NCBI GenBank assembly: GCA_016928525.1
Contig: JAFGKO010000057.1
Location: forward strand, 1 to 20,131
Direction: 5' to 3'
DNA from: Anaerolineales bacterium
Lineage (GTDB): Bacteria; Chloroflexota; Anaerolineae; Anaerolineales; Villigracilaceae
Length of the DNA: 20,131 nucleotides
The first letter of the stretch is position 1. Every line of letters starts with the position of its first letter. Positions 7,851 through 15,215 of this stretch are shown here, one piece after another. The notes below the pieces were generated by a model that was not told where the DNA came from, made no database searches, and was given only the letters and a program-made list of their open reading frames with translations. The position numbers and the translations under genes are program-made.

Positions 7851-7879
7851 AGTATATAACACTCCACACTAAAAATCAA
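7851..7879 (-). promoter_or_regulatory. Sigma-70 type promoter for the amino-sugar cluster
   Basis: On the minus strand TTGATT (7879-7874) is followed after exactly 17 nt by TATACT (7856-7851). The start would fall near 7844, inside the inverted repeat. It points into the ROK repressor gene. Confidence 0.65.
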
Positions 7880-7918
7880 TAGGTTTGAGAAGTTCATCAC
7901 AAATTTTAAGGTTTTGAC

Positions 7919-7944
7919 CTGCCAGGTATTTAGATACTTGGCAG
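7919..7944. repeat. Inverted repeat in the divergent intergenic region
   Basis: An 11-bp stem with one G-T pair (CTGCCAGGTAT and ATACTTGGCAG) encloses TTAG. It lies about 30 nt upstream of the lipoprotein start at 7976, at about the -35 region. It could be an operator for that gene. No T-run makes it a terminator. Confidence 0.35.
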
Positions 7945-7963
7945 TCGCAATCCAATTCTTGGG

Positions 7964-7969
7964 TACAAT
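7964..7969 (+). promoter_or_regulatory. Possible -10 element giving a leaderless lipoprotein mRNA
   Basis: TACAAT ends 6 nt before the GTG start at 7976, so transcription would begin at or next to the start codon. No Shine-Dalgarno fits in this gap. The only -35-like match, TTGGCA at 7938-7943, is 20 nt away, which is too long. Confidence 0.4.
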
Positions 7970-7975
7970 AGGTCT

Positions 7976-8917
7976 GTGAGACAAAATTCTTCGCCAACCC
8001 TTTTGCTTTTCACTCTTATTCTCGTGCTCTTCGTGAACACAGCCTGCAGCCCGGAAGTGACAGTACCGGATACGGCAACGCCGTCGCCGGTTGTCATCAT
8101 CACAGCCACCCTGCCGCCCACGCAGACCCCGCGTCCCTCGCCGACGCTGGAACCACCCACCGCCACGCCTGTCGTGGTTCCAGCCGAGGGGCAGACCATT
8201 TCCCAGCTCAACGTGCGCGGCGCTCCATCCGCAGATAGTGATCTGTTAGGAACAGTCGAAATCTCTTCCAAAGTGCAGATCGTGGGCAAGGACCCAACCA
8301 GCGGCTGGTGGTTGATCGTTTATCCGCAGAGTCCCACCGGGACGGGCTGGGTAACGGCGCAGTTCGTGCAGGCCACGGACACGCAAAATGTACCGGTCAT
8401 CGGCGCAGGCTCACAGGCGGCAGGGAACAACCCAGCAACGGGGGTTCCCCCCGCAGCGGAAGCAGGCCCAACCGTCGGAGCGGGAGGCGCGGCAATCCCG
8501 TCCCCAGCCTCTGACCTGACGCTGGCAACCGCTTACCCAGATGGCGACTCGGCTCAAACCCCCGCCGTCAGTATCACCCTTTCAAAGGCTTCCCTGAGTT
8601 CGTTCAACTACAGCAGCGACATATCCATCCCCGAAGGAGACGCCGAAGATTGGGTGCAATTCAAACTCGATGGCCAAACCGGGACACAAACAATCGTGTC
8701 GGTGATACTCGACTGCTCGGGCAGTAGCATGTTGAATGTGGAACTTATCCAGAACAACACGCGCCTGCAAGGTTGGGACAATATCGTCTGTGGGCACCGC
8801 AGCCAGTTGCAGTTGTACCTGTATGCGGGTTCGCCCTATAGCTTGCGCTTGTCTCCTGCCCAGGGGAACTACACGATAAGCTACGTTGCCTATACAGTGA
8901 TTGTGCAATTATTCTGA
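7976..8917 (+). CDS. SH3-domain lipoprotein, uncharacterised
   Basis: This 313-residue protein starts at GTG and has a signal peptide ending in VNTAC, with probable lipidated Cys 24 (a relaxed lipobox). A Thr/Pro-rich linker (about 30-68) leads to a bacterial SH3 domain at about 70-132, recognisable by LNVRGAPSADSDLLGTV and GWWLIVY…GTGWVTAQFV. A second Ala/Gly/Pro-rich linker follows, then a C-terminal beta-rich domain (about 200-313) with two Cys that resembles pre-peptidase C-terminal (PPC-like) domains. SH3b and PPC domains usually bind cell-wall or extracellular ligands. The protein is likely anchored outside the membrane. It is followed after 8 nt by another lipoprotein gene, so the two are probably coexpressed. 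No enzymatic motif is seen. Confidence 0.85.
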   Translation: MRQNSSPTLLLFTLILVLFVNTACSPEVTVPDTATPSPVVIITATLPPTQTPRPSPTLEPPTATPVVVPAEGQTISQLNVRGAPSADSDLLGTVEISSKVQIVGKDPTSGWWLIVYPQSPTGTGWVTAQFVQATDTQNVPVIGAGSQAAGNNPATGVPPAAEAGPTVGAGGAAIPSPASDLTLATAYPDGDSAQTPAVSITLSKASLSSFNYSSDISIPEGDAEDWVQFKLDGQTGTQTIVSVILDCSGSSMLNVELIQNNTRLQGWDNIVCGHRSQLQLYLYAGSPYSLRLSPAQGNYTISYVAYTVIVQLF

Positions 8918-8925
8918 CCTGCACT

Positions 8926-10854
8926 ATGGATGAACTCCCCCACTCCCGCAATCCTCGCTCCATTCTGGTTGCGGGCATTTTGTTTCTGCTCCTGCTCGCT
9001 GCGTGCTTGTCCCCGCCAGGGGGCCTGCCTCGACCAGATGGGTCGCCCCGACCTGCCCATCCCTGGGCCAATGCCCTGCGCGCACTCGACCCAGCCGATG
9101 CCCCCACCCCTTCCAACGACATCACAGCTGTCTACCTGCGCCCGAACGGGGCTGACCTGCAAATCCGTATCGACTTGCTTGATTTTCAAGCTCCCAAGCA
9201 AGTCTCTTTGGATGTCCGGATTGGAGACGCTTCTGTGCCCGAAGCGGTTCCGCTCGACATCCACATCCCCTCTGAAACCGACTCTGCTCGCATCACCCTT
9301 GACCCTCTGCTTGCCACCGTTATTGTAGAGGTTTCCCTCTCCCAACTCCCTTCCAACCCCCGTGTGGACATCTCCACACCGGAAGACGAAATCACCGGCT
9401 TAATGCTGGATGGTCCCATCCCAACCCAAACCGCCCCCCTGCTGCTGACTTTTTACGATACCTTTGCAGCCCGCTTCCCTGCCGAAGCCCTGCGCTCCTG
9501 GGACGGGGCGCACAGCGGTCCGCGCGGCGAGCGTCACGGCTTGAAACACCTGCTGGATGCGGTCGAAGAATATCAAGTCCCAGTTGTTTTGCTGGATTTG
9601 AAAGAACCTGAGAATTTGTCCGCGCTGGATGCGATGGGTGTACTGCCGCGCATCAAAAATCTTGCCAACGAAGGTCTGCTCATCCTGCCGGAAAATGCGC
9701 TCAAGGCGGCGTCCTCGCCGCTGGGATCAACAACGCAATTTTCGGGCAGGGATTTCGGTTTCCCCACCAGCCCATTTTCATATAAATCAACATCTACCGA
9801 TTTTCAATTCGCTTTTCTCGAAGAGAATACGCACTTGTATCATCCCCTTTTCAGCAAAATTACGTATATTCCCATTGTTGTAGAGACCGATAATACCCAA
9901 CCCATACCAGACGGACCATCACTGGAAGTCCGCCGCGCGTTGTTGGCAACCGCCCTCAATAACGACAAGAAAGATTTGTTTGTTCTCGGTGGTAACTTTC
10001 AAGAAACCACATGGGGCAGCCCGGATATTGTCGGCGTAACAATGGCGTATTTCGCCAGTCGCCCATATGTTCATATCTTAAGTGCAGAAGATTTGATCAA
10101 ATTCCCCATCCGTCCAAGCAATACTGTTATTCCACAACACATAGGCCAACCGTATCCGCCAAGTCAATCTGAACGAGAGTATGCCAAATTCTGGGCAGAG
10201 AGTTCTTCCACAACTTCAATTTTTCAATGTCAACTCAACCAGTCAGACCAATCGAGCCCCAATTGCATGTTGGCAAATGAAACCTATCTTGCCATCTTTG
10301 ACTCACAAACCGCATCATTGACTTATCTTTTTACCCGCGAAGGAGATGGCCTGCATCAGCTTATCGGCCCATCTTGGCAGGTTGTTCCGGGCATAGATTT
10401 ATATCCTGGCGCATTTTCGGATGATAAAAATTACGAATTCACCATTGCAAAAGATATGCTTGTCTTCAAATCAACTGATGAAACCAGAACCAAAATATTT
10501 ACTTTACACGAAACAGGCCTTAAAGTGGAATATCATACACAAGAGCCCGTTATCACGCAAATCCCCCTGCTGGTAGACCCGGACACACGCTTTACTCCCA
10601 ATTGGGCAGAGAAATATGTGCAACTAAACACCCCCAGCGGAGTCACCTGGGGGTTGGAAAACGGTCCGATGATTAAAATACAGACAGAGAGACCGATAGC
10701 GATACGAGCGTTTAATGAGTCGCTTTCTTTATTGGCAAATCCCGAAGACCCGGATTTCGCCTATCCGCCCGGGCACTATGTCCCCTTCCCAATGGCGATT
10801 GCCAAAGTCGAAATGCAGAATGGTTATTTCTTGCGGCTGGAGCGTTTGCCCTGA
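8926..10854 (+). CDS. Large lipoprotein of unknown function
   Basis: The 642-residue product has a lipoprotein signal (hydrophobic 13-24, lipobox LAAC, Cys 27). Residues 50-165 look like a beta-sandwich domain. Residues 168-400 include LLLTFYDTFAA, SWDGAHSGPRGERHG and VPVVLLDLKEP, which recall a TIM-barrel-like or polysaccharide-deacetylase-like fold; this is a weak resemblance only. The C-terminal part (about 430-642) is beta-rich with sugar-enzyme-like spacing. I do not recognise a named family. It starts 8 nt after the SH3 lipoprotein with no clear Shine-Dalgarno, which suggests translational coupling. Its last 31 nt overlap the 3' end of the convergent helicase-loader gene. Extracellular carbohydrate processing is a guess. 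Confidence 0.8.
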   Translation: MDELPHSRNPRSILVAGILFLLLLAACLSPPGGLPRPDGSPRPAHPWANALRALDPADAPTPSNDITAVYLRPNGADLQIRIDLLDFQAPKQVSLDVRIGDASVPEAVPLDIHIPSETDSARITLDPLLATVIVEVSLSQLPSNPRVDISTPEDEITGLMLDGPIPTQTAPLLLTFYDTFAARFPAEALRSWDGAHSGPRGERHGLKHLLDAVEEYQVPVVLLDLKEPENLSALDAMGVLPRIKNLANEGLLILPENALKAASSPLGSTTQFSGRDFGFPTSPFSYKSTSTDFQFAFLEENTHLYHPLFSKITYIPIVVETDNTQPIPDGPSLEVRRALLATALNNDKKDLFVLGGNFQETTWGSPDIVGVTMAYFASRPYVHILSAEDLIKFPIRPSNTVIPQHIGQPYPPSQSEREYAKFWAESSSTTSIFQCQLNQSDQSSPNCMLANETYLAIFDSQTASLTYLFTREGDGLHQLIGPSWQVVPGIDLYPGAFSDDKNYEFTIAKDMLVFKSTDETRTKIFTLHETGLKVEYHTQEPVITQIPLLVDPDTRFTPNWAEKYVQLNTPSGVTWGLENGPMIKIQTERPIAIRAFNESLSLLANPEDPDFAYPPGHYVPFPMAIAKVEMQNGYFLRLERLP

Positions 10855-12350
10855 CCCGATTTCTTCATCCGGCGATAGGGAGGCATATCAATCACGCAGA
10901 CCTCGCATTTCGCAGCATCAAGAATTCTGTTCCATAAGCTGGGATAACTTTTCGCAAAACTATCCGGATCCATGGTTGAAGTGATCACCGTGGGGAGATC
11001 GTTATAGTATCTGTAACTCAACAGTTGGTGCAGCTTGTCCTCTGCCCACACGGAACTGGTCCCACTTTCTTTCAAATCATCGACGATCAACAATGGTGTA
11101 GTCCGTATTTCGTAAGAGCGACGGTCAAAGGACACATCCGAGTTCGGACTGAAGGTAGCTTTCAAGTAGTCCAGCAAACTTGAAACCTGGGCAAGAATAA
11201 CTTGGCCGCCCGATAAGAGTCGGTAGTTACCGATTGCAGCAGCCAGATGCGTTTTTCCCGAAAAGGACTGACCCAGGATCACCAGCCAGCCTTTTGGTTT
11301 TTCCGCAAAATGAACGGCTGAGTTCAAGGCGCTATGTAATCTTTTAACGTGCTCAGCGGTCACTTTTTCGCGGATGATCTCTTTGTCTTTATACAACCTT
11401 CCATATTTATCTTGCTTTTCTTTGATGACAGTCGTAACGATCTCCTGGCCGACTTCGTCATCCCGGGTTTCGAAATTCCCAAAGGTCATTTTCTGGATGT
11501 CCGGCATGGACAACATCGAGATGCCCGGATTGCTGGTCTCTTTCGGGCGTCGATAATCTGGCGCAAAGATGCGAATATGCCGCACGAAATCGGAATCCTG
11601 CAACCTGGAACGGATGCGACTTTCGATCTCATCCAAAATCAAATTCGTAGTAATTACGGTGGGCAAATTATTGATATAACGATAATTGATGATCTGGAAC
11701 AATTTCTCCTGCGCCCAGGCGGTTGCATTTTGCGTGCCGAAATCATCCATCACAAGCAGGTCTGCGTTCCTGATTTCCTCGAAGCGCGCTTCGAATGTTG
11801 TTTCAGGATTCCCGTAAGCAAACCGTAGAGAGTCCAATAAATCGGGCACAGTAATGAACAACGTCGGGACACCTCTGTGGACACAGGCATTCGCAATCGC
11901 CGCCGCCAGATGCGTTTTTCCACAGCCATAAGCCCCTTCCAACAGCAACCAGCCTTGCAGATTAGTAGCAAATTCATCCGAGGCTTTCATGGCTTCTTGC
12001 AAACTGGCGACTTCCTGTGGCGTAACGAATTCAGCTTTCGGATTACCCGAAGTGCTAAAGTTTTCAAAGGTCAGATGACTCAATCGATCAAGGTTGCTCA
12101 TTTCGTACAGGCGTTGCCGGGCGTTTTGAGCGACTTCCCCACTTCTGCACACACAAGGCTCTAAGCGTCCAAAATCAGGGTGACCGAGGGGCAAATCTGA
12201 ACGCAAAAAACCAACCCCGCCGCAAAATTTGCAATCGGGCTTGCCCAATGATCCAAGAGCAGTTAGTTCTTCGCTAGAGATATTCTTCGAACTCGCTTTT
12301 CGTGTATCGCTCTGAACCTTTTCCAGCGTCTTGTTGATCTTTTCCTTCAT
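10824..12350 (-). CDS. Tandem DnaC/IstB-type helicase loader with two AAA+ modules
   Basis: The 508-residue protein has a likely zinc site (Cys 40, 43, 66, 68) and then two copies of a DnaC-like ATPase. Module 1 has Walker A GAYGCGKT (139-146) and Walker B LLVMDDFG (198-205). Module 2 has Walker A GQSFSGKT (360-367) and Walker B LLIVDDLK (420-427). Flanking segments also repeat: LTFENF/MTFGNF, THLAAAI/THLAAAI, NYRYINNLPTVIT/SYRYYNDLPTVIT. Single-module loaders are near 250-300 residues and load DnaB onto DNA. Its position after dnaB and a DnaD-like gene supports that job. ATG 12350 has AAAGG 5 nt upstream although it lies inside the preceding gene. The tail is basic. Its 3' end overlaps the convergent lipoprotein gene. 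Confidence 0.88.
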   Translation of the reverse strand: MKEKINKTLEKVQSDTRKASSKNISSEELTALGSLGKPDCKFCGGVGFLRSDLPLGHPDFGRLEPCVCRSGEVAQNARQRLYEMSNLDRLSHLTFENFSTSGNPKAEFVTPQEVASLQEAMKASDEFATNLQGWLLLEGAYGCGKTHLAAAIANACVHRGVPTLFITVPDLLDSLRFAYGNPETTFEARFEEIRNADLLVMDDFGTQNATAWAQEKLFQIINYRYINNLPTVITTNLILDEIESRIRSRLQDSDFVRHIRIFAPDYRRPKETSNPGISMLSMPDIQKMTFGNFETRDDEVGQEIVTTVIKEKQDKYGRLYKDKEIIREKVTAEHVKRLHSALNSAVHFAEKPKGWLVILGQSFSGKTHLAAAIGNYRLLSGGQVILAQVSSLLDYLKATFSPNSDVSFDRRSYEIRTTPLLIVDDLKESGTSSVWAEDKLHQLLSYRYYNDLPTVITSTMDPDSFAKSYPSLWNRILDAAKCEVCVIDMPPYRRMKKSGQGKRSSRKK

Positions 12351-12924
12351 GTTTACCTTTTTCTTTCCAACGCCTCAATATCGCTTCCACGTACTTCCAA
12401 TTGCGAATATTGTTCTTGACTGCAATCTCTAAAGCTTCTGCAATCCATTCCTGCGAATAGGTCTCCTCCGCGTCTTTCAACATATCCGCGATCATGGGCG
12501 TCAGCGGGCCGATGTTCTCCTCGTACAGTTTGAAGACATTCGGTCGTTCCACCACCGGCGCAGACATGATCCTGGCGGACTCGCGCCAGTTCCCATTTGT
12601 GAAGGCTTCTGCGGCGGCCCGTCCACGCGGCGAGTTCAGGAAGTAGAAGGCATCCGCTTCATGCTCTGCCTTGAGCATGCTCCCGCGCCGGACGGCACTC
12701 TCCAGACCAGTAGCGACCTCCTCCGCAGATAGGCCCAGGGCTTTTTCCTCGAAATCGGTCTGGCACAACGCCCGAAATGGGCCTTCCATGTGCTCCACAC
12801 GCCACAAGAAGAACAGGGTCACCTTCAACTCCGCAGTATCTTCGATTTCAGCCAGCAATTTCTGGAAGAATGTGTCGGGGAGTTGGATGAATGATTCGGA
12901 GTCGGTGAAACCTTTGAAAGTCAT
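12274..12924 (-). CDS. DnaD-domain primosome protein
   Basis: The 216-residue protein has an N-terminal region (1-115) compatible with the DnaD winged-helix domain and a C-terminal DnaD/DnaB_2 domain at about 129-190. The latter is shown by NVFKLYEENIGPLTPMIAD and the signature IRNWKYVEAILRRWKEKG. In Firmicutes DnaD and DnaB proteins remodel DNA and help load the replicative helicase. Gene order here (helicase, DnaD, loader) supports the same role. Its last 77 nt overlap the start of the loader gene in another frame. Its ATG 12924 has only a poor Shine-Dalgarno, and a MITE-like element ends 11 nt upstream, perhaps having replaced the original leader. Confidence 0.87.
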   Translation of the reverse strand: MTFKGFTDSESFIQLPDTFFQKLLAEIEDTAELKVTLFFLWRVEHMEGPFRALCQTDFEEKALGLSAEEVATGLESAVRRGSMLKAEHEADAFYFLNSPRGRAAAEAFTNGNWRESARIMSAPVVERPNVFKLYEENIGPLTPMIADMLKDAEETYSQEWIAEALEIAVKNNIRNWKYVEAILRRWKEKGKHEGKDQQDAGKGSERYTKSEFEEYL

Positions 12925-12935
12925 CTTTATTCATG

Positions 12936-13042
12936 ATGTCATTGCGAGGAGGGTTGAGTGGCCGAAGGCTGTATCGAAACCCGACGAAGCAATCTCATGT
13001 TGCGAGGAGATTGCCTCGTCGCTCCGCTCCTCGCAATGACAT
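12936..13042. mobile_element. MITE-like palindromic element, copy 2
   Basis: The ends are perfect 15-bp inverted repeats, ATGTCATTGCGAGGA and its complement at 13028-13042. Inner sequences CGAAGCAATCTC and GAGATTGC match copy 1 at 5113-5200. The element is noncoding, 107 bp long, and lies 3 nt from the dnaB stop and 11 nt from the DnaD-like start. It is thus embedded in the operon transcript as a large hairpin. Confidence 0.82.
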
Positions 13043-13045
13043 TGG

Positions 13046-14419
13046 TCACTCGTTAAAACTCACATGCTTCGTAGCTGCGTTCTCGAACTTGGCCAGCGCG
13101 CTGCGGAAGATCAACTCCACGCTGCCAACCGGACCGTTACGATGCTTCGCCACGATAATCTCGGCCACGTTCTGTTTGACCGTATCCTTCTCATATTGGT
13201 CAGGGCGGTAGATGAACATAACGATGTCGGCGTCCTGCTCTAAAGATCCTGATTCTCTCAAATCCGAGAGCACCGGGCGTTTGTCTGAGCGCTGCTCGAC
13301 CGCGCGGGATAACTGCGCCGCGGCCAGCACCGGCACATTCAATTCGCGCGCCAGCACCTTGAGATTGCGGGAAATGTATGACACTTCCTGTACACGGTTG
13401 TCGGTGCGACTGTCACCGCCCATCAACTGCAAATAATCGATGATGACCAGATCGAGCCTGTATTCCATATGCAAGCGACGACATTTCGTGCGCAGTTGCA
13501 AGGGCGTGATGGCGGGTGTATCGTCCAGGAAAATCTTGGTATCGGAAAACACCTCGATCGAGTGCGTGAACAACGGCCACTCTTCTTCGACCAGTTTCCC
13601 GGTACGCAAGCGCTGCGAGTCGATGCCGGTCTCCTGCGCGATCAAACGCTGCACCACCTGCTCATTCGACATTTCCAGCGAGAAGATAGCCACGTGCTTT
13701 TTATGTGTCAGCGCGGCGTTCTTGGCAACCGATAGCAGGAAACCTGATTTACCCTGCCCTGGACGGCCAGCGATAATCAGCAAATCCGAGGGCTGCAAGC
13801 CGCTGAGCAATTTGTCCAGGTCGATGAAACCCGTTGGGACGCCGAAGATTTCATCCGAGCGCTTCGCCAGGTCGTCGATGCGGTCGTAGTACTCGCTCAA
13901 CACCGAAGAGATCGGCACCAGGTCATGTTTGAGCCGCCGCTCGCTGACGTTGAAGACCGCCTTCTCAGCCTCGTCCATGACGGTATCGACCAGCGACTCC
14001 TCGTTATAAGCCAGCGCCGCGATCTGGTTGGCGGCATTGATCATCTTGCGGCGGATGGAATGCGCCTCCACGATCCGGCCATAAGACTCGGCATTCAGCG
14101 AAGTGGGCACCTGGTTGATGAGCGCCGTCAGGTAAGCCGGGCCGCCCAGTTCCGCCAACTGCCCGACGCGGTCGAGTTCGTCGGAGAGGGTCAGCATGTC
14201 GACCGGCGTGCGCTGTTCGTGCAAGCGCGTGAAAGCCTCCCAGATCCATTTATGACGGTGGATGTAGAAATCGTCCGCCTGCAGGAATTGGGCCACGTCG
14301 TAATAGACTTCGGGGTTAATCAATACCGCCCCTACGACTGCTTCTTCGGCTTCCCGGCTGTGAGGGATGCTGGGCGTGGCGGGGGCGGTGGACTGCTCTG
14401 TGGGAAAGTATTCGCTCAT
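13046..14419 (-). CDS. dnaB: Replicative DNA helicase DnaB
   Basis: At 457 residues the protein has the usual DnaB length. The N-terminal DnaB domain (about 18-120) starts PHSREAEEAVVGAVL. The C-terminal RecA-like domain has Walker A GRPGQGKS (218-225; many DnaB proteins have xRPSMGKT), LEMS near 248-251, Walker B LDLVIIDYLQLM (322-333), and the conserved stretch LSRAVEQRSDKRPVLSDLRE followed by SGSLEQDADIVMFIYR. DnaB is the hexameric helicase at the replication fork. The start ATG 14419 is 9 nt after the stop of the bifunctional-nuclease gene and has little Shine-Dalgarno, suggesting coupling. It lies in one operon with a DnaD-like protein and a helicase loader. No intein or truncation is seen. 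Confidence 0.96.
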   Translation of the reverse strand: MSEYFPTEQSTAPATPSIPHSREAEEAVVGAVLINPEVYYDVAQFLQADDFYIHRHKWIWEAFTRLHEQRTPVDMLTLSDELDRVGQLAELGGPAYLTALINQVPTSLNAESYGRIVEAHSIRRKMINAANQIAALAYNEESLVDTVMDEAEKAVFNVSERRLKHDLVPISSVLSEYYDRIDDLAKRSDEIFGVPTGFIDLDKLLSGLQPSDLLIIAGRPGQGKSGFLLSVAKNAALTHKKHVAIFSLEMSNEQVVQRLIAQETGIDSQRLRTGKLVEEEWPLFTHSIEVFSDTKIFLDDTPAITPLQLRTKCRRLHMEYRLDLVIIDYLQLMGGDSRTDNRVQEVSYISRNLKVLARELNVPVLAAAQLSRAVEQRSDKRPVLSDLRESGSLEQDADIVMFIYRPDQYEKDTVKQNVAEIIVAKHRNGPVGSVELIFRSALAKFENAATKHVSFNE

Positions 14420-14428
14420 TTAGCGGTA

Positions 14429-15007
14429 TCAGTTTTTTTTGTCGTCCGAGTCGTCGTCGGGTTTATCTTTATCGTCGAGTTTACCCAGGTCCAACTGGTC
14501 GATAAAATCCTCGAAAATGGACAACCGGTCGCTGGCATCTTCGGACATTGGCGTTCCCGAAATCTCGCTCGAACCCGGACCTTCGGTCTGCATATCCGTT
14601 TCGGGCGTGATCCCAGCCTCATCCAGGACACTCTGGTGGACGTAGATGGGCACATGCGCCCGCACCGCCAGGGCAATGGCATCGGAGGGACGCGAATCGA
14701 TGTTGACTTCCTGCCCGTTCGCTTCCGCGACTATATTGCCAAAGAAGATCTCCTCGCGCAAGGCAACGATTTCCACGCGTTTTACTTTAGCATTGAAGGT
14801 GCCAAACAGGTTTTTGAGCAAATCGTGGGTCAACGGTCGGATCATTTCGATCTCTTGCAAGGCAACCGTGATGGCTTCGGCCTCGTAGGGGCCAACCCAG
14901 ATAGGGACAAAGCGTTCTATGTCGGTCTGGCGCAGAACCACCACGCGCTGCGGCGACATCAGGCTGACACGAACGCTATCGATGACTACTTCAATCATAT
15001 CGGACAT
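14429..15007 (-). CDS. Bifunctional nuclease family protein (DUF151)
   Basis: From ATG 15007 (GGAG 6 nt upstream) the product has 192 residues. I prefer this to an upstream in-frame ATG at 15070, because homology begins at MIEVVIDSVRVS and the promoter lies between. Residues 4-130 match the family, with VGPYEAEAITVAL and SRPSDAIALAVRAHVPIYVH as signatures. Members are described as nucleases in plants and are widespread in bacteria, where their role is not well settled. The C-terminal tail (about 134-192) is highly acidic and low in complexity. It is the first gene of the dnaB operon, so a link to replication or repair is inferred. The gene ends with an A8 run just before the stop. Confidence 0.88.
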   Translation of the reverse strand: MSDMIEVVIDSVRVSLMSPQRVVVLRQTDIERFVPIWVGPYEAEAITVALQEIEMIRPLTHDLLKNLFGTFNAKVKRVEIVALREEIFFGNIVAEANGQEVNIDSRPSDAIALAVRAHVPIYVHQSVLDEAGITPETDMQTEGPGSSEISGTPMSEDASDRLSIFEDFIDQLDLGKLDDKDKPDDDSDDKKN

Positions 15008-15029
15008 GAGGGGCTCCAGTAAGTGCTTT

Positions 15030-15038
15030 ATTCTAACA
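15030..15038 (-). promoter_or_regulatory. Extended -10 promoter for the replication operon
   Basis: On the minus strand the sequence reads TGTTAGAAT, an extended -10 (TGn plus TAGAAT), 23-31 nt upstream of the bifunctional-nuclease start. No good -35 is seen, which is common for extended -10 promoters. Confidence 0.45.
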
Positions 15039-15144
15039 CAATCATTCAAATTGCCCCTTCGCGAGTGCATAGGTCTTTGAGAATTTTCGGGGTATTTTCA
15101 TGGCAAATCCTGGAAGCGCGAAAATATTTTTATGGATTTTACAC

Positions 15145-15162
15145 TTGTGGCTAATTGTACAA
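15145..15162. promoter_or_regulatory. Probable Rex operator upstream of rex
   Basis: The 18-bp site TTGTGGCTAATTGTACAA matches the established Rex consensus TTGTG-N8-CACAA at nine of ten defined positions (C to T at the first base of the right half). It lies 53 nt upstream of the rex start, as expected for NADH-sensitive autoregulation. Confidence 0.65.
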
Positions 15163-15215
15163 ACAGGTCTTTTATGGTAGAGTCTATGAAAATTATCCCA
15201 TTGGTGAGGCCAAGT

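Noticed and set aside
14432..14439. A8 run (A AAA AAC type slippery site) before the bifunctional-nuclease stop
   Set aside because: The -1 frame gives only about 40 non-homologous residues running into dnaB, and no stimulatory structure was seen, so programmed frameshifting is not supported.
13925..15022. 365-codon plus-strand ORF opposite dnaB and the bifunctional-nuclease gene
   Set aside because: It is antisense to two well-recognised genes, spans their junction, and shows no family motifs. High GC third positions make long antisense frames common here.
15132..15215. 28-codon N-terminal extension of Rex
   Set aside because: It overlaps the Rex operator and exceeds the family length; ATG 15216 has GGTGAGG at proper spacing.
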